Positions 45,934-57,223 of a stretch of 64,000 nt of DNA are shown piece by piece. Each line of letters begins with the position of its first letter. The first letter of the stretch is position 1. The position numbers were made by a program, and so were the translations under genes. The stretch comes from Terriglobus sp. TAA 43 (GTDB lineage Bacteria > Acidobacteriota > Terriglobia > Terriglobales > Acidobacteriaceae), in assembly GCF_000800015.1 (NCBI RefSeq), contig NZ_JUGR01000002.1:248001-312000 (forward strand). The letters run 5' to 3'. The notes beneath the pieces were generated by a model that saw only the letters and a program-made list of their open reading frames with translations, was not told the DNA's origin and ran no database searches.

Positions 45934-46254
45934 ATGAGCTTGAAGACGACGATTGCAAAAATGATTACGGGCGCGGCCCTTGCTGGTGCGCTGTTATTCG
46001 CAGCACCGCATAAGGCAGAGGCGCAGCGCGTCGGTTTCGGCGTAAGCATTGGCACCGGCCCGGTGTATGGCGGGTATTACAGCGGATACTATGGCCCGCG
46101 TTACGTTCGCCCTTATCCTTACGCTGGTTATCCCTATTACGGCCCGGCATACTATGGACCGCGTCCTTACTCTTACTATGGACCGCGCCCCTACTACGGT
46201 CGTCCCTATGCGCGCCCTTACTATGGCGGTCGCGGCGGCTACTATCGCCGGTAG
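45934..46254 (+). CDS. Small secreted Tyr/Gly/Pro-rich protein
   Basis: A 106-residue protein with a signal peptide (residues about 5-30, 'KMITGAALAGALLFAAPHKA'). The mature part is dominated by Tyr, Gly, Pro and Arg in PYYG/PRPY-type repeats (for example 'YYGPRPYYGRPYARPYYGG'). It is likely an extracytoplasmic structural, adhesive or outer-surface protein; no enzymatic motif is possible at this length. GAGAGG seven bases before the ATG at 45934 fixes the start over the GTG at 45931. It is monocistronic: terminators stand on both sides. Confidence 0.78.
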   Translation: MSLKTTIAKMITGAALAGALLFAAPHKAEAQRVGFGVSIGTGPVYGGYYSGYYGPRYVRPYPYAGYPYYGPAYYGPRPYSYYGPRPYYGRPYARPYYGGRGGYYRR

Positions 46255-46291
46255 TTCGCTAGATTAACTATCTCAACTGAAAAAAAGGTTC

Positions 46292-46317
46292 AGGCCGGTG
46301 CGGAGACGCACCGGCCT
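46292..46317. terminator. Hairpin terminator, bidirectional position
   Basis: A perfect stem AGGCCGGTGCG / CGCACCGGCCT with a GAGA loop, preceded by an A-run (46279-46286) and followed by TGTATATTG. It lies between the convergent Tyr-rich protein gene and glk. Confidence 0.85.
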
Positions 46318-46348
46318 TGTATATTGCATGAAACTATTTACTGAACAC

Positions 46349-47395
46349 CTACGGCTGCGAAGCCGCACGCTCACTGTGCCCACTGATCTCTGCAGCACGA
46401 GCTTCCGCGAACGCCGCCGCACCAATAAGCGCACACTTGTCTTCAAGAATGACGCGCACCGGCATCGTGTGAAGCAACGGAGACAGACGTCCCTTATCCA
46501 ACAGCGCCTCGCGAAACGGACCGGATTGCAGCGTCTTCAGAATCTTCGGCGGAATACCGCCACCAAGATAGATGCCACCCGCCGCCAGTAGCTTCAGTCC
46601 CATGTTCCCGCACTCTGCACCGAGAGACGCGCTGAACATCTCCAGCACCTTCGCGGTCAGTTCGCACGAACCATCCTCGCCCGTGGTGCCGATCACGAAG
46701 TTCGGATCTTCGGTCTCCATGCGTTCGCACAGCCACTTCGGCTCTTCCATCTTCTTTGCGTCGCGCAGAAATTCATAGATGTTCTTCAAGCCAAGACCGC
46801 TCACTACACGCTCCGTAGAGATCCGCCCTTGCATCCGCTCCAACAGGTATTCCAGCAGTTCAATCTCAAGCGCGTTACGCGGCGCCCAATCCACATGACC
46901 ACCTTCGGAAGGCAGTGGCATATGCCGCCTTGCCAGAGGGTTCCAGATGAGCAGCGCCTCTCCAAGACCTGTGCCGGGGGAGACAAGCGCACGATGGCCC
47001 AACGCAGACTTATCGCCTGCCTCCAACTCAAAAATCTGATCTGGACCAAGCTCCGCAACACCGAAACCATTCGCTTCAAGATCGTTGATCAGGAAGATAT
47101 GCTCAATGCCCAGCCCCTTGGACAACTCTCGCGCATCCAGTTCCCAGGGCAGGTTGGTCAACTTCAGGTGGCCATCCTTTACCGGGCCAGGACAGCCAAA
47201 GCACGCAGCCATGACCTCTTTCTCCACGCCCGGAGCAATTCCCGGGTCGCTAAGAAACTCCTTCACTACATCCTGTAAACCGGCATAACCCGCGGCGGGA
47301 TATTTCTTATTGCAAACCATCTGCACCTTGCCGCCCGTGAAGCTATACAAAGCAAGATCAACCTTAGTGCCACCTACATCACCTGCAAGAATCAT
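46349..47395 (-). CDS. glk: Glucokinase
   Basis: A 348-residue ROK-unlike, Glk-type sugar kinase. 'ILAGDVGGTKVDLALYSF' is the phosphate-1 motif, 'FINDLEANGFG'-type contact appears as 'FLINDLEANGFGV', 'LVSPGTGLGEALLIW' is phosphate-2, and 'PSEGGHVDWAPRN' carries the catalytic and sugar-binding region. 'AAGGIYLGGGIPPKIL' ends the core. It converts glucose to glucose 6-phosphate in the cytoplasm. Its ATG overlaps the pgl stop by four bases. Together with the upstream pgl and zwf it feeds the oxidative pentose phosphate pathway. Confidence 0.94.
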   Translation of the reverse strand: MILAGDVGGTKVDLALYSFTGGKVQMVCNKKYPAAGYAGLQDVVKEFLSDPGIAPGVEKEVMAACFGCPGPVKDGHLKLTNLPWELDARELSKGLGIEHIFLINDLEANGFGVAELGPDQIFELEAGDKSALGHRALVSPGTGLGEALLIWNPLARRHMPLPSEGGHVDWAPRNALEIELLEYLLERMQGRISTERVVSGLGLKNIYEFLRDAKKMEEPKWLCERMETEDPNFVIGTTGEDGSCELTAKVLEMFSASLGAECGNMGLKLLAAGGIYLGGGIPPKILKTLQSGPFREALLDKGRLSPLLHTMPVRVILEDKCALIGAAAFAEARAAEISGHSERAASQP

Positions 47396-48192
47396 CGTGT
47401 CAGCTCCAGAGTTCCTGTCTCCGCATCGCCGTGTTTGCCCGACTTCGGCAGCCGCCTTGCGGCCTCGGCATCCAGCAAGAGTCCAATCTGTCCATTTTCA
47501 GGCCGAATGAGTTGCGCGGGAAGTCGATCTGGATCATAACCGCCCAAAAGAACCTCGCGCAGCACCTCTGCCTTAGCCGCTCCCTCAACCAGGAACACCA
47601 CGCGACGGCCATGATTGATCACCGGCCACGTCAGCGTGATGCGCCAGGAATCCTTCTGCGGCACGTGATTCGCGGCCACCAGCGTTCCCATCGCGTCAAT
47701 TGCCGAGGTGTTCGGGAAGATCGAAGCGGTATGACCGTCGTCGCCCATACCCAGCAGCACAAGATCAAATGCAGGGGCCTCGGCGCCTTCCAGTCGGAAG
47801 CTGTTGCGCAGCGTGGCTTCGTAACGCGAAGCCGCATCCTCAGGATTCAGCTCGCCTTCCATGCGGAAGACGTTCTCTTCTGCCAGCGGCACCTTGCTCA
47901 GCAACTGTTCATGCGTCATGCGGTAGTTTGAGTCGGCGTGATCCGCCGGAACGCAGCGCTCATCCACCCAATAGAGACGCAGCTTTTCCCAGTCAATCTG
48001 CGAACGGAACGGCTCCTCCGCCAGCAGGGCGAGCATACGCTTGGGTGTGCTGCCTCCACTGATAGCGATACGCGCCACGCCACGCGCTGCGACGCCATCT
48101 GCGGCATACTTCGCAAAAACCTCCGCTGCTGCGTGTGCCAGCCGTTGTGGCGTGTCGTAGACAAGATAATCGGCAATCGTTTTTCTTGGCAT
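47392..48192 (-). CDS. pgl: 6-phosphogluconolactonase
   Basis: A 266-residue protein of the SugarP-isomerase/DevB group. 'IAISGGSTPKRML' is the phosphate-binding loop, 'LYWVDERCVPADHADSNYRM' the family signature, and 'DLVLLGMGDDGHTASIFP' the catalytic region. It hydrolyses 6-phosphogluconolactone. AAGGA eight bases upstream supports the start. It overlaps glk by four bases. Upstream, a terminator separates it from zwf, so pgl-glk may have their own promoter in the 158-base gap. Confidence 0.95.
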   Translation of the reverse strand: MPRKTIADYLVYDTPQRLAHAAAEVFAKYAADGVAARGVARIAISGGSTPKRMLALLAEEPFRSQIDWEKLRLYWVDERCVPADHADSNYRMTHEQLLSKVPLAEENVFRMEGELNPEDAASRYEATLRNSFRLEGAEAPAFDLVLLGMGDDGHTASIFPNTSAIDAMGTLVAANHVPQKDSWRITLTWPVINHGRRVVFLVEGAAKAEVLREVLLGGYDPDRLPAQLIRPENGQIGLLLDAEAARRLPKSGKHGDAETGTLELTR

Positions 48193-48305
48193 TTCTTGTT
48201 CCTTCTGTTCTTCGGATGCGAGGCTACGCTGCGAGATAGTCTAGGCCTTCATCCTGAGCAAAACAGAATGACGACACGATCGCCTCAAGCTCCGCACAAA
48301 GAAAA

Positions 48306-48335
48306 CGGGCGCTGATGAAATCTCATCAGCGCCCG
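48306..48335 (-). terminator. Hairpin terminator after zwf (reverse strand)
   Basis: A perfect 13-base-pair stem (CGGGCGCTGATGA / TCATCAGCGCCCG on the plus strand, loop AATC). On the reverse strand it is followed by TTTTCTTTGTG, a proper T-tract, 15 bases after the zwf stop. Confidence 0.88.
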
Positions 48336-48350
48336 CTCCCGTTCCGTAAG

Positions 48351-49883
<1,533 letters not shown>

Positions 49884-50006
49884 GGGTTCAATCCTTCTTC
49901 AATTCTTGCTGCGAAAGGCCGCCGCAGTCTTCTTTTGTTGTTTAGAGCGCATGGCGGCCTCGCCGGATTCATGGGAATGCGCTCAAATACTGCTCCAGTA
50001 GACGAA

Positions 50007-50912
50007 CTACTCCTTCTTCATGGCGTGACCGCCGAAGGCATTACGCATAACGGACAGCATCTTGTCCGTCAGGTTGTCTGTCTCACGCGAACGAATGCGG
50101 CGGATCAGCGACTCCGTGATGATCGGCGCGGAAACGTTCAGGTCGATTGCCTCAAAGACGGTCCAGCGGCCTTCGCCGGAATCCGGAACGAACGGCGCAA
50201 TGCCCTTCAGTTCGGGGTTCGCCTTCAGAGCCTCTGCAGTCAGGTCCAGCAGCCACGAACGAACGACCGAACCATGCTGCCAGATCTCTGCGATCTGAGC
50301 ATTGTCCAGGTTCAATTCCTTCTTCGCTTCGAAGATCGCAAAACCTTCTGCGAAAGCCTGCATCATGCCGTACTCAATACCGTTATGCACCATCTTCACG
50401 AAGTGGCCTGCGCCGCTCGGTCCAGTGCGTCCCCAGCCCTTATCAGGAGCAGGAGCCAGCGTCTCGAAGATGGGGCGGAGCTTCTCAACCACGTCTTCGT
50501 CGCCACCGATCATCATCGAGTAGCCTTCCTTCAGGCCCCACACGCCGCCGGACGTACCTACGTCGACAAACTCAAAGCCTTCTGCCTTCAGCTCGCCGTG
50601 ACGGCGGATCGACTCTTTGTAGTTCGAGTTGCCGCCATCGATGAAGATGTCGCCCTTCTGCATCAGGGGCTTCAGCTTGGCAATGGTGTCGTCCACGGGC
50701 TTGCCGTCCGGAACCATGATCCACACCGCGCGGGGTGCTTGCAGGTTCTTCACCAGGTCTTCGACCGAATCCACACCAACAGAACCAGCAGCGGTCAGCT
50801 TCGCAGTGGCTTCCTTGTTGAAGTCAAAACCCACAACCTTGTGGCCACCCTGGCGGAGACGCTCCGCCATGTTGCCGCCCATTTTGCCAAGGCCAATCAG
50901 ACCAATTTCCAT
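50007..50912 (-). CDS. gnd: 6-phosphogluconate dehydrogenase, short (Gnd-like/YqeC) type
   Basis: A 301-residue decarboxylating dehydrogenase. 'IGLIGLGKMGGNMAERLRQG' is the dinucleotide fold, 'VDVGTSGGVWGLKEGYSMMI' the substrate-binding loop, and 'HFVKMVHNGIEYGMMQAFAE' holds the catalytic Lys region. It is about 300 residues, the short form, which lacks the second half of the ~470-residue enzyme; short forms are often NAD-preferring. It makes ribulose 5-phosphate. AGAGGAAG precedes the ATG. It follows tkt and a hairpin by 96 bases. Confidence 0.94.
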   Translation of the reverse strand: MEIGLIGLGKMGGNMAERLRQGGHKVVGFDFNKEATAKLTAAGSVGVDSVEDLVKNLQAPRAVWIMVPDGKPVDDTIAKLKPLMQKGDIFIDGGNSNYKESIRRHGELKAEGFEFVDVGTSGGVWGLKEGYSMMIGGDEDVVEKLRPIFETLAPAPDKGWGRTGPSGAGHFVKMVHNGIEYGMMQAFAEGFAIFEAKKELNLDNAQIAEIWQHGSVVRSWLLDLTAEALKANPELKGIAPFVPDSGEGRWTVFEAIDLNVSAPIITESLIRRIRSRETDNLTDKMLSVMRNAFGGHAMKKE

Positions 50913-50962
50913 GTTGTACTTCCTCTCAAAATCGGTTGAAGCTGAATCTCTTGAAATAGGGG

Positions 50963-50987
50963 AAAGAGCCGGATTGCTCCGGCCCTT
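50963..50987 (-). terminator. Hairpin terminator/attenuator after tkt (reverse strand)
   Basis: On the reverse strand AAGGGCCGG pairs with CCGGCTCTT (one G-U pair) around a short loop and is followed by TCCCCTATTTC. It lies about 20 bases after the tkt stop, before gnd. Confidence 0.65.
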
Positions 50988-51008
50988 CCTGTAGTTCTGC
51001 GCGAAGTG

Positions 51009-52994
51009 TTACTTCGCGATGGCTGCCTGTGCAGCCTTGACGATGTTTTCCGGCGTGAATCCGAAGTGCGCCAGCACTTCCGGTCCAGGCGCCGAACCGC
51101 CGAAGTGATCCAGTCCGACAACAGAACCGTCGCGGCCTACATACTTCCACCAGCCCTGTGTTGCACCGGCCTCGACTGCCACCTTCGCCACACCGTGCGG
51201 GAAGATGCTGTTCTTGTACTCTTCCGTCTGTTCTTCGAACAGGTGGAAGCTGGGCATGGAAACCACGCGAGCCTTGATGCCAGCCTTCTCCAGTTCCGGC
51301 AGGGTCTTCAGCACCAGCGAGATCTCCGAACCAGTAGCCACCACGATGACGTCCGGGTTCTCGACATCAACCAGCACATAAGCGCCCTTGCGAACGCCGT
51401 CCCACAGTGTGGGGTACTTCGCAACGTCCAGCACCGGCAGGTCCTGACGCGACAGCGCCATGAACGAAGCGGCCTTGCGCTCCACCATCAACTGGTAGCA
51501 AACCGCGGTTTCGTTCGCGTCGGCCGGACGGAAGTCCGTCAGCTGCGGAATGGCGCGGAGGCTCATCAGGTGTTCCACCGGCTGGTGCGTCGGACCATCA
51601 GCACCCAGCGCGATCGAATCGTGCGTGAATACGAACAGCGAGTGAACGCTCATCAGCGCAGCCATACGCATCGCGTTACGTGCATAGTCGCTGAACACGA
51701 AGAAGGTCGATCCGAACGGGATCAGGCCACCGTGTGCCGCCATGCCGTTGACCGCTGCGCACATGCCAAATTCGCGCACGCCGAAGAAGATGTTGCGGCC
51801 CTTCGGGTCATCGTGGAACGAAGGCGAGTTATTGAAGATCGTCTTCGTCGACGAGGTAAGGTCAGCTGCGCCGCCGATCAGTTCCGGCAGAGCATCGCCC
51901 AGCGCCTGCAGAACTACCTGTCCAGCGGAACGCGTTGCAATGGCCTTCTCTGCGGGGAAAGGCTTGATGTTCTTGTTGTAGTCAACGGGCAGTTCCGGCT
52001 TGATGGTGCGCGTAAACTGCGCAGCCAGCTCGGGGTGAGCCGCCTTGTACTTGGCAAACAGTTCGTTCCAGCCTGCCTGCTCCTTCTGTCCCTTGGGAAC
52101 AGCGGAGCGCCAGTCGTCGAGAGCAGCCTGCGGCTCAGCGAAATCAACATCCGGATCAAATCCGAAGAATTCCTTCGTCTTGCGCGTGGCTTCCTTGCCC
52201 AGAGCTTCACCGTGCACGTGCTTGGTGCCAGCCTTCGGCGAACCGTAGCCAATGATGGTGCGGATGCGGATCAGCGACGGCTTCTCCGTCTCCAGCTTTG
52301 CAATGTTGATCGCCTGCTGAATCTTCGCAAGGTCATTGCCATCGTCAACGTACTGCACGTGCCAGTGGTACGCGTTGAAGCGCTCATCCACATTCTCCGT
52401 ATAGCTCAGCTCAGTGGGACCATCGAGCGAGATCAGGTTGTCGTCGTAGAACACGATCAGCTTGCCCAGCTTCAGCGTTCCAGCCAGCGAGGAGGCCTCA
52501 TGCGAGATGCCTTCCATCAGGCAACCATCACCCACAATGCAGTAGGTGTGGTGATCGACGATGGTCATGCCTGGCTGGTTGTAAATAGCAGCCTGGTGCT
52601 TTTCTGCAATCGCCAGACCAACAGCCATGGCGAGCCCCTGACCGAGAGGTCCGGTGGTGACTTCCACGCCCGGAGTGAAGCCATATTCCGGATGTCCAGG
52701 AGCCTTCGAATGCCACTGGCGGAACTGCTTCAGGTCATCTAGCGAAAGGTCATAGCCAGACAGGTGCAATGCACCGTACTGCAGCATCGACGCATGGCCG
52801 TTCGACAGCACAAAGCGGTCGCGATCAATCCACAACGGGTCCGTTGGGTTGTGCTTCATGTTGCGCGCGTACAGCAGGTACGTCAGCGGCGAAAGCGCAA
52901 TCGGCGCTCCAGGGTGCCCATTGGCCGCCTTTTCAATCGCATCTACGGCGAGCAGGCGGAGTGTGTCAATTGACAGCTTCTCGAGATCGGTCAT
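51009..52994 (-). CDS. tkt: Transketolase
   Basis: A 661-residue thiamine diphosphate enzyme. 'NGHPGAPIALSPLTYLLYAR' is the N-terminal signature, 'GDGCLMEGISHEA' with a downstream 'YDDNLISLDG' is the ThDP/metal motif, and 'DGPTHQPVEHLMSLRAIP' is the pyrimidine-domain signature. It interconverts pentose and hexose phosphates in the non-oxidative pentose phosphate pathway. It lies between the GH15 gene (160 bases upstream) and gnd, all on the reverse strand. Confidence 0.97.
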   Translation of the reverse strand: MTDLEKLSIDTLRLLAVDAIEKAANGHPGAPIALSPLTYLLYARNMKHNPTDPLWIDRDRFVLSNGHASMLQYGALHLSGYDLSLDDLKQFRQWHSKAPGHPEYGFTPGVEVTTGPLGQGLAMAVGLAIAEKHQAAIYNQPGMTIVDHHTYCIVGDGCLMEGISHEASSLAGTLKLGKLIVFYDDNLISLDGPTELSYTENVDERFNAYHWHVQYVDDGNDLAKIQQAINIAKLETEKPSLIRIRTIIGYGSPKAGTKHVHGEALGKEATRKTKEFFGFDPDVDFAEPQAALDDWRSAVPKGQKEQAGWNELFAKYKAAHPELAAQFTRTIKPELPVDYNKNIKPFPAEKAIATRSAGQVVLQALGDALPELIGGAADLTSSTKTIFNNSPSFHDDPKGRNIFFGVREFGMCAAVNGMAAHGGLIPFGSTFFVFSDYARNAMRMAALMSVHSLFVFTHDSIALGADGPTHQPVEHLMSLRAIPQLTDFRPADANETAVCYQLMVERKAASFMALSRQDLPVLDVAKYPTLWDGVRKGAYVLVDVENPDVIVVATGSEISLVLKTLPELEKAGIKARVVSMPSFHLFEEQTEEYKNSIFPHGVAKVAVEAGATQGWWKYVGRDGSVVGLDHFGGSAPGPEVLAHFGFTPENIVKAAQAAIAK

Positions 52995-53154
52995 TCGTTC
53001 CTCTGGGTTGTTGGTCGCCTCTCATGGGCGCCGGATCAACGTTTGCGACAGCACGCCGCATCTTCAGTTATCAAAACGCTTCAGCCCCGTGTAACCGTAC
53101 ATTTACATCAACAGGGCTTAGCCATCAGTGTACAGGCGGTGTGCGAGAACCGTC

Positions 53155-55584
53155 TCACGCTCCTGACAGATTCACCGAGAAGTTATGGCCCAGCCACCGG
53201 TTTTCCAGCGGCCAGAACAGCGTCATGACCAGTGTTCCGCTCGTCCCTGCAGGAACCGGCAGTTCTGCCGCAAATCCCGGATAGCCGACCAGTTTTGCAT
53301 CGGTATTGTGGGTGTTGGCCCAGTCATCCACCGTCCACACCACGCGAAATCGCGTCGGATCAAGCACCTGCAGCCGCTTTCCGGCCGGTAGTTCGGTGAT
53401 TGGTCGCGTGATCTGGAAAAACTCTACTTCGCTCCGGAAAGTGCGCTCTTCGCGCCGAACTCCATAGCGTTCCTCTACGACAGAAATGCGGTCAAACACA
53501 CGCCCATCCACCACTGAACGCAACAGTTTGATGTACTCGGCATGGGCCCACACCAACGGTTGCGCCGAACCTGCGCTTCTCCCGAAGTACAACCCCTGCT
53601 CCGGCATGTCCGCGTAGTCCCAAACTTGCTCCGGCAACATGCCACCAAAGGAGCTGAACCGTTCAATCGCCTTCACGTACTGCGCATAATCGCCGGAGCC
53701 GGCCAACTCATAATGTGCCCGTTCGCCAGTCAGAATCGGCCATGCTCGCCCCTGACCGTAGTGGATGAACGGCTCGCCATCTTTCTGCTGCCCGTAGCCG
53801 TCGTGGTTGTAACGCCGCCAGCATGCGCCATAGGGCGTGTCGATCTTCAACACCTTATCGATCACCTTCAGTGAATCGACAATGAGAGGATCGTCCGCGC
53901 GCCGCACGCCATAGCGAACCAGCTCCAGAAAGCCGCCGTCCACAATCTCATTCGCGGCAAAGTTGTAACGTTCGCCGGGCGCACGATTGGCAATGTTGTA
54001 GCGGCCTTCGCCAAAGTCAGGGTTGTAGAAACTCTCGCCTGGTTTTGGCGGCTGAATGCGCACATAGTGCCGCTTGATGTCGGGATGCAGCACACCGTCG
54101 TTTGTAACGGTCCACTCATCCAGGTGGTCTTCGATCCAGTCTGCGTAACTTTCCAGGAAGTTGGCCAGCTCCGGCGAATGATGTGCACGCGCCACATCCG
54201 CCGCGCACACCAGAGCAGAAATAACCGTCGCAAGCGTCGAAGGCGAGTAGCCCGATGCCTCTTCCCACCGCTCTTGCTGCGTGATCGGCGCATAACGCAC
54301 AAGGAATGCTGCAGCGTGCTCGATAAACGGGAAGACATCAAAGTTTCCCAGTCCATCCAGCTTCCACAAACGCCACGCCAGCATGATGGGAAACGCCACT
54401 TCGTCCAACTGAATTCCGGTCCAGTAGGGCGTTCCATCAATCCAGAAATTCTGCGCAAACGATCCATCCGGACGCTGCGTACACGCCAGATACACCAGCG
54501 CACGCCGCGCCGTATCAATGCGCCCACATGCGAGCAGAGCCGTGGCCGACTGGATCATGTCGCGCGTCCACACAAGGTGGTATCCACCCAGATCGTCATC
54601 GCCCTTCGCATTGCCCCACGGGATGGAGGCCGATGCAATGAATGCACCCGAGTATGTCTTATCTTCGTGCGCGAGGATCGTGTTATGACTGATGCGCATC
54701 AGGCGGCCGTTGTCATGTGACGCTGCCGCCAATCGCTCCGGCGAAGCCGCGCGATGCCACTGCTCCACAAACCGCTTGATATGCAGTTCGTAAGGCACGG
54801 AAAGGGACTGCATCATGCCTGCCAAAGCTGCGTGGTAACCATCTCCGAAGGCAATCGCAAGTGTGAATTCACGGTTGCGCGCGACATCAATTTCACCTGT
54901 TACGGCAATGTTCCCGTCCAGCGCCTGCCCAAACTCCCAATCCATCCGCATATTGCCGGAAAGATCCTGGTAACCGTCGCTTGACCCGACATAACCGCAT
55001 GAAGTGCGCGTAAAACCGCAGTCCACTCCCATGGCCAGCGACGCGTTGTCTTTCCATGCCAGGATCGAACGCTGCCCCGCCACTTCAATGGATCGTGCAC
55101 TATTTCCCGCGCCGCCACCGTTCAAGTGCGGAGCTAACAGCGCATAACACTTCAGACGTGAGAGAACGCTCTCTTCGCCTTCGATTTTCACGTGGATCAG
55201 TACAACGGGATGATGCGGATCGCAGACGAATTCCTTCGTCACCGTGTAGCGTCCGCCCAGATCACTGGCCACAACGCGTACCGCGAGTGCATCGGGGTCA
55301 ATGTAATGAAAATCAAACTCGAAATCGCGCTTTTCTTCATGAACAAACGTCTCGCCGTCCGTGAAAATCAGCTCCATGTCGCGCGTCTGCGGGCGATCAA
55401 TGGTGGGGTAATAAATCTCGTTCAGAATGCCGTGGGAGATGGTGTACCAGACGCGACTGGACGCAGCGTACGCAGTGCACACGGCGTCCTTCTTGCTGGA
55501 AGTCCAACGCGCCTCCAGTCCGGGTGCGCCAAAAGCCGGGCCCTGATCGTTCAGCCACCGGTAAGCAGCGGTCAATGCATTCAT
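53155..55584 (-). CDS. Glycoside hydrolase family 15 (glucoamylase-like) protein
   Basis: An 809-residue protein. The N-terminal glucodextranase-N-like beta domain (about 15-290) precedes a GH15 (alpha/alpha)6 barrel (about 300-680). '[20 protein letters not shown]' is the substrate-binding signature and '[17 protein letters not shown]' carries the catalytic acid Glu. '[18 protein letters not shown]' follows in the barrel, and a C-terminal glucodextranase-like sandwich ends the protein. It releases glucose from alpha-glucans or related oligosaccharides. There is no signal peptide, so it is probably cytoplasmic. ATG 55584 has GGAAACAGC upstream; an in-frame ATG at 55686 is less likely. It is the first gene of the leftward glucose-catabolism run. 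Confidence 0.93.
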   Translation of the reverse strand: MNALTAAYRWLNDQGPAFGAPGLEARWTSSKKDAVCTAYAASSRVWYTISHGILNEIYYPTIDRPQTRDMELIFTDGETFVHEEKRDFEFDFHYIDPDALAVRVVASDLGGRYTVTKEFVCDPHHPVVLIHVKIEGEESVLSRLKCYALLAPHLNGGGAGNSARSIEVAGQRSILAWKDNASLAMGVDCGFTRTSCGYVGSSDGYQDLSGNMRMDWEFGQALDGNIAVTGEIDVARNREFTLAIAFGDGYHAALAGMMQSLSVPYELHIKRFVEQWHRAASPERLAAASHDNGRLMRISHNTILAHEDKTYSGAFIASASIPWGNAKGDDDLGGYHLVWTRDMIQSATALLACGRIDTARRALVYLACTQRPDGSFAQNFWIDGTPYWTGIQLDEVAFPIMLAWRLWKLDGLGNFDVFPFIEHAAAFLVRYAPITQQERWEEASGYSPSTLATVISALVCAADVARAHHSPELANFLESYADWIEDHLDEWTVTNDGVLHPDIKRHYVRIQPPKPGESFYNPDFGEGRYNIANRAPGERYNFAANEIVDGGFLELVRYGVRRADDPLIVDSLKVIDKVLKIDTPYGACWRRYNHDGYGQQKDGEPFIHYGQGRAWPILTGERAHYELAGSGDYAQYVKAIERFSSFGGMLPEQVWDYADMPEQGLYFGRSAGSAQPLVWAHAEYIKLLRSVVDGRVFDRISVVEERYGVRREERTFRSEVEFFQITRPITELPAGKRLQVLDPTRFRVVWTVDDWANTHNTDAKLVGYPGFAAELPVPAGTSGTLVMTLFWPLENRWLGHNFSVNLSGA

Positions 55585-55746
55585 GCTGTTTCCATTACAC
55601 CCTACCCGGCGCGGCATGTACACGGCGGGAACCACTCTGAAACAGGAAATATCGACAGTTGCGCCGCTTTCCGCAATCCACAACACAACCGCGCATCCAC
55701 TGCGAGCACACTGGCATCCAACCTTGGTGCTACGGCAAGATGTGCG

Positions 55747-55777
55747 TTGTCACAATGAAACCCTTGTGTTTCATAAT
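55747..55777 (+). promoter_or_regulatory. Possible sodA promoter
   Basis: TTGTCA (55747-55752) and CATAAT (55772-55777), spaced 19 bases, lie upstream of the superoxide dismutase GTG start. An inverted repeat CACAA/TTGTG (55751-55768) falls between them and could be an operator. This is consensus reading by eye only. Confidence 0.3.
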
Positions 55778-55831
55778 GGACGCACCAACAAGTTCCCCCA
55801 AGACAGAGCAGCACCCAAGGAGAAGAACACC

Positions 55832-56446
55832 GTGCCTTTCGAACTTCCGCCACTTCCCTACGCGTACAACGGCTTGGAGCCGCACATTGATGAAGCGACC
55901 ATGAAGCTTCACCACGACAAGCACCACGCCACCTACGTGAACAATCTGAACGGCGCGGTGGAGAAGCACCCCGAACTCGGAACCAAGTCCGTGGACGATC
56001 TGTTGAAGGATCTGAACGCCATCCCCGAAGATGTGCGCGGTGTAGTCCGCAACAACGGTGGCGGACACTCCAACCACACCATGTTCTGGGAGATCATGAA
56101 GCCCAACGGTGGCGGCGCTCCCACGGGCGCAATCGCTGACCAAATTAAGGCCGACTTCGGCGACTTCGAAGCCTTCAAGAAGACCTTCAACGAAACCACC
56201 GCGAAGCAGTTCGGCAGCGGCTGGGGATGGCTCATCTTCAAGGGCGGCAAGCTCACCATTGTGACCACGCCGAACCAGGACAGCCCCATCTCCACCGGCA
56301 GCTATCCCATCCTGGGCAACGACGTTTGGGAGCACGCCTACTACCTGAACTACCAGAACCGTCGCCCCGACTACCTGGCTGCATGGTGGAACACCGTGAA
56401 CTGGGAAGAGGTCAACAAGCGTTTCGAAAAGGCGAAGAACTACTAG
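55832..56446 (+). CDS. sodA: Superoxide dismutase, Mn-type
   Basis: A 204-residue protein. Metal ligands are His27 (in 'LHHDKHH'), a second His in '[11 protein letters not shown]', and Asp and His in '[19 protein letters not shown]'. The 'NQDSP' Gln and the GGG preceding His are the usual markers of Mn- rather than Fe-specific enzymes. It converts superoxide to hydrogen peroxide in the cytoplasm. GTG at 55832 is chosen as start because AAGGAG lies nine bases upstream and it yields the family N-terminus ('[18 protein letters not shown]'). It is monocistronic, with a terminator 26 bases after the stop. Confidence 0.95.
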   Translation: MPFELPPLPYAYNGLEPHIDEATMKLHHDKHHATYVNNLNGAVEKHPELGTKSVDDLLKDLNAIPEDVRGVVRNNGGGHSNHTMFWEIMKPNGGGAPTGAIADQIKADFGDFEAFKKTFNETTAKQFGSGWGWLIFKGGKLTIVTTPNQDSPISTGSYPILGNDVWEHAYYLNYQNRRPDYLAAWWNTVNWEEVNKRFEKAKNY

Positions 56447-56471
56447 TTCGCTTCGTTAACCAATAATGTTT

Positions 56472-56495
56472 AGGGCCACGAGTGATCGTGGCCCT
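56472..56495 (+). terminator. Hairpin terminator after sodA
   Basis: A perfect 10-base-pair stem AGGGCCACGA / TCGTGGCCCT with a GTGA loop, followed by TCGTTATG. Confidence 0.83.
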
Positions 56496-56530
56496 TCGTT
56501 ATGCACCGACAAAAGGCGCACAATATTCCC

Positions 56531-57223
56531 ATGCCTCTTCTCAGCGAAGCACAACAGGCATATCTCGCGAACCCGTTCTACAGCGCGCTCACCACAGCCC
56601 AAAGCGCTTTCGGAGAGCACGTTGGCGGGGCACTGCGCTATCGCCCAGAGATACTTCCTTTTACTGCAGTCGCAACGCCCGAAACAAAAATCGATCCCGT
56701 ACGTCTGCGGCGCGACACCGACACCAACTTCATCGGTGTCATCCCACGCATGGCAGCAGAGATGCCGGATGCGATCCACGCCGCCTGCGTGCAAATGGCG
56801 TGGCAACCACGAAAACACTTCACAACGCCTGCTTCTCTACCAAACGAATGTGAGCTTGGAGCTGAAGAAGCACATGAGATGGTCGAACTCACGCAGGCAG
56901 CCTTTCCCGGCTATTTCCGTGCAGAAACGTATCGCCTTGGTCGCTATATCGGCATTCGTGAGAACGGGAAATTAGTCGCCATGGCGGGACATCGCACACG
57001 TATGCCCGGTCTACGCGAAATCAGCGGTGTCTGCACACGCCCCGGCCACACTGGGAAGGGCTATGCGCAACACCTCATCCAGCGTTTGTTAGCCGATGGA
57101 TCAGGAGATCTCCCTTACCTGCACAGCGTCAGCACCAATGCACGCGCCATTGCAATCTACAAAGCACTCTGCTTCGTTACAACAGGCGAGGTGGACTTCC
57201 TCAAACTGTCGCGGCAGCCTTAA
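56531..57223 (+). CDS. GNAT-family acetyltransferase
   Basis: A 230-residue protein. The C-terminal half is a GNAT fold of the FR47-like type: '[20 protein letters not shown]', '[20 protein letters not shown]' (acetyl-CoA pyrophosphate-binding R-x-x-x-x-G-K/A loop) and '[19 protein letters not shown]'. The N-terminal ~120 residues are an extra domain without a recognised match. ATG 56531 is preferred since an upstream ATG at 56501 abuts the terminator. The acceptor substrate is unknown. Its TAA stop shares four bases with the convergent hemL stop. Confidence 0.88.
   Translation: MPLLSEAQQAYLANPFYSALTTAQSAFGEHVGGALRYRPEILPFTAVATPETKIDPVRLRRDTDTNFIGVIPRMAAEMPDAIHAACVQMAWQPRKHFTTPASLPNECELGAEEAHEMVELTQAAFPGYFRAETYRLGRYIGIRENGKLVAMAGHRTRMPGLREISGVCTRPGHTGKGYAQHLIQRLLADGSGDLPYLHSVSTNARAIAIYKALCFVTTGEVDFLKLSRQP

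Noticed and set aside
49945-49984. GAGCGCAT/ATGCGCTC inverted repeat between gnd and zwf
   Set aside because: It has a long interior and no T-tract on the reverse strand, so it is not called a terminator.
51006-52742. A 578-codon open frame on the plus strand
   Set aside because: It is antisense to tkt and has no recognisable domain.
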